Shown in pieces: positions 1 to 8,940 of a stretch of 39,149 bases of DNA (the stretch's first letter is position 1; each line of letters opens with the position of its first letter). Both the position numbers and the translations under genes were made by a program. Under the pieces are notes generated by a model. It was not told the origin of the DNA, searched no databases, and was given only the letters and a program-made list of their open reading frames with translations. The DNA is from Larkinella sp. C7 (GTDB lineage Bacteria > Bacteroidota > Bacteroidia > Cytophagales > Spirosomataceae). The stretch lies in assembly GCF_006149005.1 (NCBI RefSeq), contig NZ_VBSL01000028.1:1-39149 (forward strand), in the 5' to 3' direction.

Positions 1-163
1 CTTTCAGACGGTCGCGGTTCCAATCGGTCGAGCCGTCTGTACCGAAGAAATACTGTCGGAGGTTGTTATCAATGCCAATTACCAAATCGAATTTTTCTGA
101 GAAAAAGGCAACTGATTCACTACCGATGAGCCCGGCAGAACCTGTAACTAATGCAACGTTCAT
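1..163 (-). CDS. NAD-dependent sugar epimerase, N-terminal fragment (runs off the window)
   Basis: Only the first 54 codons are inside the window. The N-terminus reads [16 protein letters not shown], a Rossmann NAD(P)-binding glycine motif (GSAGLIG) of extended short-chain dehydrogenases. It is followed by [20 protein letters not shown], a pattern I associate with CDP-paratose 2-epimerase-like members of the nucleotide-sugar epimerase family. It would supply a nucleotide sugar for the polysaccharide operon. Its ATG overlaps the TGA of the upstream WecG-type gene (ATGA), so the two are probably translationally coupled. Base composition at this end is richer in GC than in the preceding 5 kb. 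The subfamily is uncertain because the catalytic YxxxK region is outside the window. Confidence 0.85.
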   Translation of the reverse strand, partial: MNVALVTGSAGLIGSESVAFFSEKFDLVIGIDNNLRQYFFGTDGSTDWNRDRLK

Positions 164-945
164 ATAGATTGTATTCTAAAGTTTGAAATTGATTTTACTT
201 TATACTTAAAAAAGAGAAAAATAAACTGAGAATTGGTCAGCAAATATCGTTTCCAAAGTCGGTTGGGCTCTTGGATTAACCGAAAAAGCCATTCCAAACC
301 TGAACTTTGCATCCACCGAGGTGCTTGTTTTAATGTACCGGCATGAAAGTCAAAAGCGGCTCCAACTGCCATCATAACTCCGTTAATTTTACCAACGTGA
401 TTGCCAACCCATTTCTCCTGTCTTGGACAACCACGGCCTACTAGGACAATATGAGCACCAGATTCATTAATTCTACGGATATCTTCTATATCTTCTTCAG
501 GTGTAGCTTCACGAAAGCGATCAGGGTGAATACCGCAGACTGTAATCTTTGGGTAATGTTCATTTATGAAAGCTGTCAATTTCTTCAATGTTTCCGTTCG
601 ACTTCCATAAAGGTAAATCTTAAGCCTTGAAGTATTCGCTTTTTCAAGAACATGTAAAACCAGCGTCGGACCGTATACACGGTCTTTTAAACCTGCTTTA
701 AAAAAAGCATTCAGTGCCCATCTTACGGGTTGACCATCAGGAACTATAAGGTCTATTTTGCTTACGGAATCCTGGAGATTGGGTTCATTGTAGGATTCAA
801 TTAACCCATGAACCGCGAGAGCTGAAACTCCAAATGATTGGTGTACCGAAGCTTTCTCGATTATGATGTCAGAAGCTGAATGGTAATCAACTAACGCATA
901 ATTTACACTGTCGAATAAAGCGCGAGTCCTATACAAAGTTGCCAT
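160..945 (-). CDS. WecG/TagA/CpsF family glycosyltransferase (GT26)
   Basis: This 261-residue protein matches the WecG/TagA/CpsF family, which transfers N-acetylmannosamine or a related sugar to a lipid-linked intermediate at the inner face of the cytoplasmic membrane. Visible family signatures are [11 protein letters not shown] around residues 68-77, where D70 sits at the expected catalytic aspartate, [10 protein letters not shown] near 111-120, and [12 protein letters not shown] at 168-179, followed by the aromatic and basic C-terminus that mediates membrane association in this family. Length is normal. It is the penultimate visible gene of the operon, and its stop overlaps the epimerase start. 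The leader just upstream of its ATG contains CTCAACGTTA, an element also seen before other genes in this operon. The donor sugar cannot be told from sequence. Confidence 0.9.
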   Translation of the reverse strand: MATLYRTRALFDSVNYALVDYHSASDIIIEKASVHQSFGVSALAVHGLIESYNEPNLQDSVSKIDLIVPDGQPVRWALNAFFKAGLKDRVYGPTLVLHVLEKANTSRLKIYLYGSRTETLKKLTAFINEHYPKITVCGIHPDRFREATPEEDIEDIRRINESGAHIVLVGRGCPRQEKWVGNHVGKINGVMMAVGAAFDFHAGTLKQAPRWMQSSGLEWLFRLIQEPNRLWKRYLLTNSQFIFLFFKYKVKSISNFRIQSI

Positions 946-968
946 ATAATTAAATTAACGTTGAGCAG

Positions 969-1868
969 TTACGCTTTTGAATGTTTTCTGAAAAGGAAGC
1001 TGATATATCGAATTGAAAATTGATATATAATGTACAAATTATTAAAAAGAAAATAAGCTGGCCATTTCTTTGAATAAATTAATTTAGCACGATTATATTG
1101 GGTAGTTAAATGATTAGAAGACCGGAGAATAAAAAAACTCTTTATGAATTTATTAATATCAGGTGCATTATTTATTTGTCCAACTCCTGACAAATCTTGG
1201 TGCGATTTCACTCGCGCTCCATAATAAATATAAGCTTTATACCCAGCACTAATAGCTCTACGAATGAACTCAGTATCAGAATGATAATGAGGGAGCTTTT
1301 CGAAATTGTAAATTCCAATATTATTAAAGACTTCAATCGGTATTAGAACACCTTTGCCTGACAAAGAGTCAGCTAAATCAAATTCTTTATCAATAGTGCT
1401 AATACTTTTACCCCATTCATAAATAGGTTTATGATATTTAGAAAAGGGGAATTTTTTCCGGGCTTGAAACGCAGTAACTTCAATACTATTCAAATCACTA
1501 TGAAAGAGGCTGACGCATCCAATAAGAGCTTTAGGATTAAGTTTTGCAAAAGAGGTGATTTTTTCGAGAGTATCCTCAAATAACTCTGTATCATTATTAA
1601 GCGTAAAAACATAATCTCCTGGCTTAGCTTTTCCTAATGCATATTTGACACATTCATTAGTGCCGCCAGCCCACCACAAATTACCACTCCCTTTGAGCAG
1701 TTTTACATTTTCGTAGTTATGAGAAATATAATTATAGGTTCCGTCAGTTGAGCCATCATCACAAATAATTATTTCATAAGTCGGAGATTTTTTTTGCCGG
1801 ATAATGCTATCAATGCACTTGATAGTATACTCTAATCTGTTGAAGACAGGAATACAAATAAAAATCAT
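969..1868 (-). CDS. Family 2 glycosyltransferase, WbbL/rhamnosyltransferase-like
   Basis: A 299-residue GT2 (GT-A fold) enzyme predicted to add one sugar to the lipid-linked repeat unit in the cytoplasm. The N-terminus MIFICIPVFNRLEYT starts the nucleotide-binding fold, CDDGSTDGT at about 37-44 is the classic GT2 motif, and NNDTE near residue 93 supplies the metal-binding acidic residues. The GNLWWAGGTN segment (62-71) is typical of the dTDP-rhamnosyltransferase-like branch. The C-terminal 40 residues are hydrophobic and basic, consistent with membrane attachment. The start codon overlaps the stop of the upstream gene (ATGA at 1865-1868). The gene is AT-rich like its upstream neighbours. Sugar specificity is inference. 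Confidence 0.88.
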   Translation of the reverse strand: MIFICIPVFNRLEYTIKCIDSIIRQKKSPTYEIIICDDGSTDGTYNYISHNYENVKLLKGSGNLWWAGGTNECVKYALGKAKPGDYVFTLNNDTELFEDTLEKITSFAKLNPKALIGCVSLFHSDLNSIEVTAFQARKKFPFSKYHKPIYEWGKSISTIDKEFDLADSLSGKGVLIPIEVFNNIGIYNFEKLPHYHSDTEFIRRAISAGYKAYIYYGARVKSHQDLSGVGQINNAPDINKFIKSFFILRSSNHLTTQYNRAKLIYSKKWPAYFLFNNLYIIYQFSIRYISFLFRKHSKA

Positions 1869-3139
1869 GACGCTACAGTTTTATTTACAGAATATCGTTT
1901 GCTAAATGCAGGAATATAAGAATTGGTAAGAAGATTAAACTCTTTACCATAAGTTTCGCAATATTCCAATAGTTCAGCGCAGGATTGACAATGTTGATCA
2001 TAATAGTCTTTATAATCTCGATCTCTAAAAAATGAAGGGTGCGCTTCAAATACAGAATTCATCAAATCGTCAAACTGAACACTGGAGTTATGCGCCCAAA
2101 AATATTTTTCATCAGGTTTACGACCATCTGCGCCTAAAATATCAATTTTATTAACCACAGAGCATGCCATGGGAATCATGAGGTTAGTTAAGATATTAGC
2201 GTTATCTTTTACCCACATATTTTCAAGAGAAGGGATGTTGTATGAATTCTGATGCCGTTTGTAATTAATACCGATTAAGTGATCTTTTAATTCAGGGTAA
2301 TGCGAATACATCAATGGAAAAACTTCCATAGGTATTGCTATAAAAAAATTGTATTTTTTGAAGGTGAGCAACATACTGCTTCTAAAAACTGTAGAGTATT
2401 TATTGAAACTAAAATGGAAGACAGGATCAGCAAATGTAAGGATATCAGCTCCATTAGTATGCTCTAAAAAAGAAGTATTTTTAACAATACTATTACAAAT
2501 AACTATCAGATCATTAGAGTCAAAAGAGAAATTTGGATATTCTGAAAATGAAGGACCTGTAACAAAACAGGCAGCACGATCTTTATGAGATTTTTCGATC
2601 TTATATTTGGAGAAATTTTGTTTGGAAATGTCTGAAAAATGAGATTTTTTATCTGTATTCAAACATCTATAAAATAAGTTTTGCCACTCGAGTGATTCTA
2701 CATACGAAAAATAATTATTATCTATTATAACAATTTTATTAATGTTAAATATGTTTTTAAAACTAAATAATTGCTTCCAATCATTTAATAAAATAAAATC
2801 TATATTTCCGTATAAACCTGGGTGTTCACTAATAAATGAAAATCTGTTGTCAGAAATCAAATCTATTCTTTCAATTTGAAATGGAGAAATAACCAATATT
2901 TTATACTCTATTAGTCCATTAGGCAAGTACCAATTACACTTTATGAAAAACTCTTCAATTGATGCAATATCATTAAAGCCTGTAGCTAAAAAAGTTATTT
3001 TGCCATTTTTATTGCGTTTATGAGGTTTTAGTTTGTTGAAAAATGCTTGCATCAATTGAAATAGCCTGTGAAAATAGAATCGTAAATTTATAGTTATACG
3101 ATCTCTTTTTCCATATACATAGTCACGTTTTTTTTCCAT
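1865..3139 (-). CDS. DUF115/MptE-like protein of the polysaccharide operon, function unknown
   Basis: This 424-residue cytoplasmic protein is not confidently recognised. Its central part (about 190-345) contains CFVTGPSFSEYPNF, then DLIVICNSIVKN, and later IDILGADGRKPDE. These resemble the DUF115/MptE-like Rossmann proteins and sialyltransferase-like enzymes found in surface glycan clusters, where a GPS motif precedes a loop binding a nucleotide. There is no signal peptide or clear membrane segment. The first 46 bases overlap the end of the wzy-type gene in another frame. The next in-frame Met is at about residue 29, so a shorter start is possible. Context suggests it modifies the repeat unit, either as a glycosyltransferase or by adding a non-sugar group. 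It is strongly AT-rich. Confidence 0.7.
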   Translation of the reverse strand: MEKKRDYVYGKRDRITINLRFYFHRLFQLMQAFFNKLKPHKRNKNGKITFLATGFNDIASIEEFFIKCNWYLPNGLIEYKILVISPFQIERIDLISDNRFSFISEHPGLYGNIDFILLNDWKQLFSFKNIFNINKIVIIDNNYFSYVESLEWQNLFYRCLNTDKKSHFSDISKQNFSKYKIEKSHKDRAACFVTGPSFSEYPNFSFDSNDLIVICNSIVKNTSFLEHTNGADILTFADPVFHFSFNKYSTVFRSSMLLTFKKYNFFIAIPMEVFPLMYSHYPELKDHLIGINYKRHQNSYNIPSLENMWVKDNANILTNLMIPMACSVVNKIDILGADGRKPDEKYFWAHNSSVQFDDLMNSVFEAHPSFFRDRDYKDYYDQHCQSCAELLEYCETYGKEFNLLTNSYIPAFSKRYSVNKTVAS

Positions 3140-4404
3140 TTTATTTCTCTTATTAATGTTTCATGAATAGTGTAAAGACTGAGCGTAAAGGTGTAAAAAA
3201 GGTAATTAAACTGCAAGATATATAAACCAAATGTTGCTTCTGTTATCCCAATCAGTACTAAATAAAAATAGAAGCTTGTGAAAATTATACTGATATTTTT
3301 ATTGATTGGCCAGAGAGATCTAATTTTCTTAGATATATCTATTAATATGTATATATATATAGCTAATCCTATATATCCATAATCAAATACTATACTTAAG
3401 ACAGTGTTGTGAGGAGATTTAAGATCGTTCTTCTCGTAATCACCGAAAAACGATGACCAAATTAAAGAAGCACCAGATTTGTAGTGTCCATACTCCCCAA
3501 AACCAAATATATGTTCAATTTGAAAGTTAGACAATTCATTTAAGGCAATTCCCCATATAAAAAATCTAGAATTTCCTGTTACTAATTCTTGGCTATTTCT
3601 TGTAAGACCAGATATAATTTCATTCTGCGATAATAAAGGTATTGTAACCATATAAAAAATAGGCCCAAATACGGCTATATATGGGATATATTTGACTAAA
3701 TTGATAGCATTTTTATTATAAATATAAAGACATAAGAGTACTATTAAAATTGCATTTAGCAACGATGCTCTAGAATCAAGCAATAAAAGAGTAATTATAC
3801 AAATAGCTATTGTAAATATATAAATTGATTTGTTATTTTTAATAAATATAAATGATGTTATACTTAATATAAGTATTGCCCCTATTAATGTTCCATAATT
3901 ATTTACTCCAAATCCTAATGGAAAAGATACTCTATCTATAGTGAACCCAAAATTTGATAACATAATTGCTTGTCCGATATTTATCTCTTCTGTATCATTT
4001 ACTTTATAATTTATTGTCCATAAAATTAAATTTAATAAACAGAACAAAGAAAAAGGTGCTATTATTGAGGAAAATATTTTATTTATATTTTTTTTAGAAT
4101 TCATAATAAAAATGCCCGTAGAAAATAGTAGCAGTAAAAGTTGAACTATCTTTATATATGAAGATAGTTCTTTTTCTTCAGGGTTATTACTTCTTGTTAG
4201 TCCTAATATTAAGCAAAAAACTAGTAATAAAAATGGAGTTTTATTTTTAAAAATAGTGAGATACAGTTTTTTATTCTTTATTAAATTTACTACGATGTAA
4301 GACAATAATAATAGCGCAGGTAAAAGCCAGAGATATACACTATCTACAAGTTTGTGTAGATATGATATTTGAAAAAAGTAAGAAATTATATAAAAGATAT
4401 TCAT
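3094..4404 (-). CDS. O-antigen polymerase / ligase-like integral membrane protein (Wzy type)
   Basis: A 436-residue polytopic membrane protein with roughly ten or more hydrophobic segments and low sequence conservation, as usual for Wzy. The diagnostic region is in the second half: a long periplasmic loop (about 265-330) with LTRNSQELVTGNSRFFIWG followed by GFGEYGHYKSG and a SPHNTVLSIVFDYGYIGL segment. The R-W-G...H-N arrangement is typical of the Wzy_C/O-antigen ligase superfamily. It would polymerise flipped undecaprenyl-linked repeat units on the periplasmic side. It starts two bases after the flippase gene ends and overlaps the next gene. It has one of the highest AT contents in the window. 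Assignment as polymerase rather than ligase rests on the neighbouring flippase and Wzc. Confidence 0.82.
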   Translation of the reverse strand: MNIFYIISYFFQISYLHKLVDSVYLWLLPALLLLSYIVVNLIKNKKLYLTIFKNKTPFLLLVFCLILGLTRSNNPEEKELSSYIKIVQLLLLLFSTGIFIMNSKKNINKIFSSIIAPFSLFCLLNLILWTINYKVNDTEEINIGQAIMLSNFGFTIDRVSFPLGFGVNNYGTLIGAILILSITSFIFIKNNKSIYIFTIAICIITLLLLDSRASLLNAILIVLLCLYIYNKNAINLVKYIPYIAVFGPIFYMVTIPLLSQNEIISGLTRNSQELVTGNSRFFIWGIALNELSNFQIEHIFGFGEYGHYKSGASLIWSSFFGDYEKNDLKSPHNTVLSIVFDYGYIGLAIYIYILIDISKKIRSLWPINKNISIIFTSFYFYLVLIGITEATFGLYILQFNYLFYTFTLSLYTIHETLIREIKWKKNVTMYMEKEIV

Positions 4405-4406
4405 TT

Positions 4407-5831
4407 TTATAATATTAAGTTGCCAATAAAAAGAAGTAAATATGGTAGAAATCCTAATTTTTCATAGCTTAGGAAACTAACTTTCATAAATTTGTAAGAT
4501 TTATAAGGTGCGTACCATGAGTAGAAGAGGATGTAAGACAATAGCATACTAATCGGGAAAGCAATAATATCAAGTAAAGGATATAATATTAATGATAATG
4601 CTATCATTAATATCCCTGTTACCCCATTTAACGTATGCCATATTATATGATTAGTTGTACTATATAGTTGTAAATGCATCGCCCCAAATCTGTCAACAAG
4701 AAATGCTAATCCTAATAATCCCCATAAAGTGTGATCTGGAAATACAACATTTGAATTAATTAGCTTGAAAATAGGATCATGTAATATAGTTATACAGAAA
4801 AATAAAATTGAATATGTTAAATATACACGAAACATATTTTTATGTGCAACGGCCGCAAGTTTTTCAATGTTACCTTTTCCTGTATAAGTTGTTAATTCCG
4901 GTAAACGACTGTAAAAAGGTGCTTGAGAAAAATTTCTTATGACTTGAATTAAATTTAAACCTAATAAATATGATGCTAAGGCATCTGGAGAAGCTAATTG
5001 GGCATATATAAATCCAGAAGCTTGTACAATTCCCTGTGACATTAAAATTCCAACTCCACTCTTTAAAGCGCTAGGTATTAAATTTTTTCGAATATTATTT
5101 TCTAGTATATTATTGCTTGTAGATTTTTTAAGAAAATTATATTTTTTGTGAACAAGAAAGTAATTACGTAAAGTTCCAATAATAAGCCAAAATTGGTTAA
5201 CAATGATAAGTAGATATACATTTGGTGAGATTATTAGTAGTAAAACGCATGATAATGAATTTAATAAATTGAATAGTGTATCCCATCGTCTTAAAAGGGG
5301 TATATTTTGCGTCCCTTGTAATATATTTATATATACATTTCCCCATATAATTATTGGAAATGATATAACAAAAATTGTCCATGTTAGCCAACCAAAATTT
5401 GGAGATGTCGACAATCCAATTGGACGAGAAAATATATAGCTTCCTACAGATATAAGTATTAATAAACATGCCCAAAATAGAATTCTATAGACTTTTAACA
5501 TTAGCAAATAAGTAGTTTCAATAAACTCATTGTCAAAGTCACAACTATTATTTTCTATTCTATGTTCACTTTTTAAAATTTCGAAATTTCTCATTCCAAC
5601 GGTTCCATATGCTATTACTCTTACGAAAGCGGAGCCAAATCCAGCATCTAAAATCATTTGGAGTCCTAGTACTCCTGTAAAAAGATACCATAGATTTACG
5701 TCATTTACACTTAATTTATTTAAGATCAATGGTAGAATAATAGTTATACTAAATGATTTTGTTAAAAAACTTGTCCAAGTAGTTATGGTTGGAGAATTTA
5801 ATAATTTTTTATATATAGATGCTAATTCCAT
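4407..5831 (-). CDS. Polysaccharide flippase, Wzx/MATE-like
   Basis: A 474-residue protein with about twelve to fourteen hydrophobic helices, matching the Wzx/RfbX-like oligosaccharide flippases of the MOP superfamily. N-terminal features include WTSFLTKSFSITIILPLIL and FGSAFVRVIAYG, a region typical of polysaccharide biosynthesis proteins. It is predicted to move the undecaprenyl-linked repeat unit across the cytoplasmic membrane for the adjacent Wzy polymerase. It starts one base after the hydrolase-like gene ends and is followed two bases later by the polymerase. AT content is very high, unlike the export genes at the operon start. Hydrophobic ORFs in other frames inside it are treated as shadows. 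Confidence 0.85.
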   Translation of the reverse strand: MELASIYKKLLNSPTITTWTSFLTKSFSITIILPLILNKLSVNDVNLWYLFTGVLGLQMILDAGFGSAFVRVIAYGTVGMRNFEILKSEHRIENNSCDFDNEFIETTYLLMLKVYRILFWACLLILISVGSYIFSRPIGLSTSPNFGWLTWTIFVISFPIIIWGNVYINILQGTQNIPLLRRWDTLFNLLNSLSCVLLLIISPNVYLLIIVNQFWLIIGTLRNYFLVHKKYNFLKKSTSNNILENNIRKNLIPSALKSGVGILMSQGIVQASGFIYAQLASPDALASYLLGLNLIQVIRNFSQAPFYSRLPELTTYTGKGNIEKLAAVAHKNMFRVYLTYSILFFCITILHDPIFKLINSNVVFPDHTLWGLLGLAFLVDRFGAMHLQLYSTTNHIIWHTLNGVTGILMIALSLILYPLLDIIAFPISMLLSYILFYSWYAPYKSYKFMKVSFLSYEKLGFLPYLLLFIGNLIL

Positions 5832-5832
5832 A

Positions 5833-7224
5833 TTATTTATTATTAATACTTAAAACAAGAAGATTATCTTGAAACTGAACGTTAATTGATGAGTCACTCG
5901 TTTCTGATGTCAGTTTGTTAAGGGTCGGATATATAATTTCGATTAAATCAGTCTTATTCTTTTTAATTGTAATATTATGCTTCTTAGTTGAAGAAATTGC
6001 TTCGACCATGATAATTTTTCGCTCTGTTGTCTCATACTCATAAACACTAATTGAATCTCTTTTTACATTGCTGTTAATCTGCACCATAGATGCTATACGA
6101 AGATTTCGAGCCTTCAAAGTTGTTTTTGATGAAGGTTTTACCTCTTGCTGAAATAAATTGTAAATGGGTTGAAAAGATTGTTTATTGCCGTAATAACGAG
6201 TTGCTGAATCTTGTGATTTCGTGTGAACATATACATCCCAGGGAATGATGAGAGCACTACCGGTAGAGTACGTTAGAAACAGAGCCTTAAGTTGCTTGCT
6301 TTCATCATCAGAAGATAGCGTAAAGTATTGTTTTTTGTTCAGTCGACCGGCTTCGCTCGTGCGGGCCAGAATGTAATTCCGGTTTAATCGGTTTTCAGGT
6401 AATTCGGCCACGCCAATGTCAAAAATCTGGTAAATCTCTGTCCACTGACCTCCATAGTTATTTGTTAGAAACGTCACGGGCCGTCGGGCGTAATCTTCAA
6501 CCTTTTTTCGCCAGTTTGTTAAAAATCGAACGACCGACTTGGTTTGAAACGCCCGGTAGTTCGCCCAGAGAGGGACTTGGCGGTTTTTAACGGGGAGTGA
6601 GTCGATTCCCACGCTTCGTAAATAATCCCGGTAATTGAACGCGGACTTCAGGGTATCGGCACCATTGCCCTGCAGATAGGTTGTAAATCCGGTGATGCAA
6701 TGGTCGCAGAAACATCCTCCCCATTCTGTTGCATGATCATTAAACCGGGCATCGTCTACAAACAAACCATAAGCTTCCAAATCGATCAGCTTGTAAGACT
6801 GGGTTAGGAATACTTTTTGAAACTCCGGTGAATTGACACAGCCCCAATATGGGTTTTTGAGTTTCCATTTTCGCATCCAGGGAGCGGCTAGTTTCCGGCC
6901 GTTCAGATCTTCCACACGCCCGTGTACCGTATATCCCGCCGAATCCGGTACTTGTGGATTGATGGCAAGGCTGTAAGGAACTTTTCGGGCTTGTAGCTGA
7001 GCGAGTTGTTTGGCATCCGTACAGTACATCCAGTCGATTCGATCCGGGTGGTAGAGTTCCACCATCCGGATCGTGCTAAGGGTATCCTGTGGAGAGGTAG
7101 GATGAAACCAGCGGGAAGAAAGGATCACGGGATAACGCATCGATTCCTGCGCATAAGCGCCTGCCACGTTCATCCAAACGAATGAGAGGAGCAGGAATCG
7201 ATTGTATGTTGTCTTAATTCCCAT
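5833..7224 (-). CDS. Secreted TIM-barrel glycosidase-like protein within the polysaccharide operon
   Basis: A 463-residue protein with a signal peptide (hydrophobic core about 10-21, cleavage after AYAQ at 26). The body looks like a (beta/alpha)8 hydrolase-like fold: RIDWMYCTDAKQLAQL, then YGLFVDDARFN (about 151-161) with two acidic residues at a strand end, then CFCDHCITGFTTYL. That paired-cysteine segment recurs in GH42/beta-galactosidase-like and other uncharacterised barrel hydrolases. The last 100 or so residues look like a beta-sandwich. Position between the sugar-activation genes and Wzx suggests an exported enzyme that trims or releases the polymer, as hydrolases in other exopolysaccharide operons do. 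Substrate and activity are unknown. Base composition changes sharply inside the gene: the 3' quarter is AT-rich and the 5' part is not. Confidence 0.7.
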   Translation of the reverse strand: MGIKTTYNRFLLLSFVWMNVAGAYAQESMRYPVILSSRWFHPTSPQDTLSTIRMVELYHPDRIDWMYCTDAKQLAQLQARKVPYSLAINPQVPDSAGYTVHGRVEDLNGRKLAAPWMRKWKLKNPYWGCVNSPEFQKVFLTQSYKLIDLEAYGLFVDDARFNDHATEWGGCFCDHCITGFTTYLQGNGADTLKSAFNYRDYLRSVGIDSLPVKNRQVPLWANYRAFQTKSVVRFLTNWRKKVEDYARRPVTFLTNNYGGQWTEIYQIFDIGVAELPENRLNRNYILARTSEAGRLNKKQYFTLSSDDESKQLKALFLTYSTGSALIIPWDVYVHTKSQDSATRYYGNKQSFQPIYNLFQQEVKPSSKTTLKARNLRIASMVQINSNVKRDSISVYEYETTERKIIMVEAISSTKKHNITIKKNKTDLIEIIYPTLNKLTSETSDSSINVQFQDNLLVLSINNK

Positions 7225-7262
7225 GTTCTTTTTTTACAGCCTTCCGTTTGTTTTGGGATTGT

Positions 7263-7991
7263 TTACAAATCCTTCAACACCGAACTAATACCCCCATCCA
7301 GCGATAGATTGGCTCCGTGAATAAAACCGGAGTTCTCCGACGCCAGGAACAACGCCATCGTGGCGACGTCCTGCGGGCGGCCGATCCGCTGCACGGGGTG
7401 AATCTTGCGGAGTTCATCCAGGGCGCCCTGATTTCCGTCGAATCCGGCCAGCAGCATATCGGTTTCGATGGCTGCAGGACTAATGGCATTTACCCGAACC
7501 CGGCCTTCCAAATCGACGGCCAGGGCTCTGGTCAGGCCAATAAGGGCACTTTTCGAGGTGGCATAACTGATAAACCGGCGTTTGGTCAGTTGCTGGTGAA
7601 TGCTGCCAATGTTAATAATGCTGCCGTTGACGTCTTCCAGTTGCTCCAGAAAATGCTGGCTAAGCAGCAGCGGACCCGTCAGGTTGACGGTCATGGTATG
7701 ATTCCAGTCGTCCAGCTTTAACTCATCCAGGCTACCGAGCATTTGCACGGCGGCATTATTGATGAGGACGTGAAGCTCCGGGATCAACACATTGAAGGTG
7801 TGTTTCCACTCGTTCCGGTATTCCTCACTGGTGCTGAACTGATGAAGATCGAACTGGATCAGCCGGTCGGCCTGGTGATGCTCCGATTCCTGAATATCCA
7901 GTCCATATACATAATAACCGGCTTCGCGGAAGGCCAGTGCCAGCGCACTGCCAATACCGCCCAAAACCCCTGTAATCAGTATTTTTTTCAT
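7263..7991 (-). CDS. SDR-family oxidoreductase
   Basis: A 242-residue classical short-chain dehydrogenase/reductase. The cofactor motif TGVLGGIG is at 7-14, NNAAVQ follows in the middle, the catalytic serine lies in INIGSIHQQ and the YATSK segment gives the catalytic Tyr and Lys. The C-terminus SGFIHGANLSLDGG is typical of the family. Acidic residues after the second strand (YGLDIQE) suggest NAD(H) preference. It lies 4 bases downstream of the hydroxyacid dehydrogenase gene, which overlaps the cytidylyltransferase gene, so the three form a sub-operon. The pairing of an SDR with a CMP-sugar synthetase recalls PtmA/PtmB of legionaminic acid synthesis in Campylobacter. The substrate here is not known. 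Confidence 0.88.
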   Translation of the reverse strand: MKKILITGVLGGIGSALALAFREAGYYVYGLDIQESEHHQADRLIQFDLHQFSTSEEYRNEWKHTFNVLIPELHVLINNAAVQMLGSLDELKLDDWNHTMTVNLTGPLLLSQHFLEQLEDVNGSIINIGSIHQQLTKRRFISYATSKSALIGLTRALAVDLEGRVRVNAISPAAIETDMLLAGFDGNQGALDELRKIHPVQRIGRPQDVATMALFLASENSGFIHGANLSLDGGISSVLKDL

Positions 7992-7995
7992 CGTT

Positions 7996-8940
7996 TTACG
8001 CAGTTACACCGATTTCCAGAAACTCGAACATCGAACGGATCGCCTGGTGGCTGGCACGTCTAACACCCTGAATGGTATTGGAACCGTTGTGGGTTCCGAA
8101 AATGCAACGGTCAAAACTTCGAAGCTCCGAATCCATCGGCAGGGGCTCCGTTTCGAATACATCCAGTCCGGCCGAATGAACTTTGCCACTCTTGAGACCT
8201 TCCAGCAAAGCGGCTTCGTCGACAATCGGACCTCTGGATACGTTCACAATCCGGACGCCGTCTTTCATCCGTTGAATCGATTCGGCATTGATCAGGTGTT
8301 TTGTTGCGGGCGTCAGGGCGCAGGTTGAAACCACAAAATCGGCGGTTTCCAGTTCTTCGGGGAAGTTCAGAAAGCGGTAGGCTCCTTCGTCTTCTTCCGT
8401 CCGTTTGGCAAAGGGGTCATACACATTGATGTGCATATCGAATGCCTTCAGGAACCGGGCGGTTGCTTTCCCGATGTCGCCAAAACCGATCAGGGCCACG
8501 GTATGACCCGCCAGTGACATACCCGCCGGTTTTACCCAGTTTCCCGCCCGCACTTCTCGGTCGATGTAGTAGGTTTGCCGGGCCAGTCCCAAAACGTAAG
8601 ACACCGCGATGGTAGCCACTTCGGCACCGAACATCATCGGGGTGTTGATGATGGGAATCCCCAATTCCTTGCAGGCTTTGAAATCGACGTTATCGACGCC
8701 AATGCCCCATTTCACGGCAGCTTTCAGCTTCCCGGCTTTTCCGGCGCGAAAGATGCGCTCCGTGGCCTGGTCATCGCCGATGATCCAGCCGTCGACGGTC
8801 GGAACGAGTTCCAGCAGTTCTTCTTCCGATAAAATCTGAACGACTTTCGGAGCAATCACTTCAATGCCTGCTTCTTCAAAAATGGGCAGGAATTCGGCAA
8901 GTTGCCCAAGCATGGGAGGGCAGGTAATCAACACTTTCAT
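7996..8940 (-). CDS. D-isomer-specific 2-hydroxyacid dehydrogenase (phosphoglycerate dehydrogenase-like)
   Basis: A 314-residue NAD-dependent dehydrogenase. The Rossmann motif GFGDIG is around 151-156, and the catalytic triad is visible as Arg in NVSRGPIVDE, Glu in LDVFETEPLP and His in FGTHNGSNT, where the family normally has PHxG. It lacks the C-terminal ACT domain of serine-pathway SerA, so it is probably not the biosynthetic phosphoglycerate dehydrogenase. Its ATG overlaps the stop of the upstream cytidylyltransferase, and the SDR gene follows 4 bases later. It likely interconverts a 2-keto and a 2-hydroxy acid in making an acidic polysaccharide component (inference from context). Confidence 0.85.
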   Translation of the reverse strand: MKVLITCPPMLGQLAEFLPIFEEAGIEVIAPKVVQILSEEELLELVPTVDGWIIGDDQATERIFRAGKAGKLKAAVKWGIGVDNVDFKACKELGIPIINTPMMFGAEVATIAVSYVLGLARQTYYIDREVRAGNWVKPAGMSLAGHTVALIGFGDIGKATARFLKAFDMHINVYDPFAKRTEEDEGAYRFLNFPEELETADFVVSTCALTPATKHLINAESIQRMKDGVRIVNVSRGPIVDEAALLEGLKSGKVHSAGLDVFETEPLPMDSELRSFDRCIFGTHNGSNTIQGVRRASHQAIRSMFEFLEIGVTA

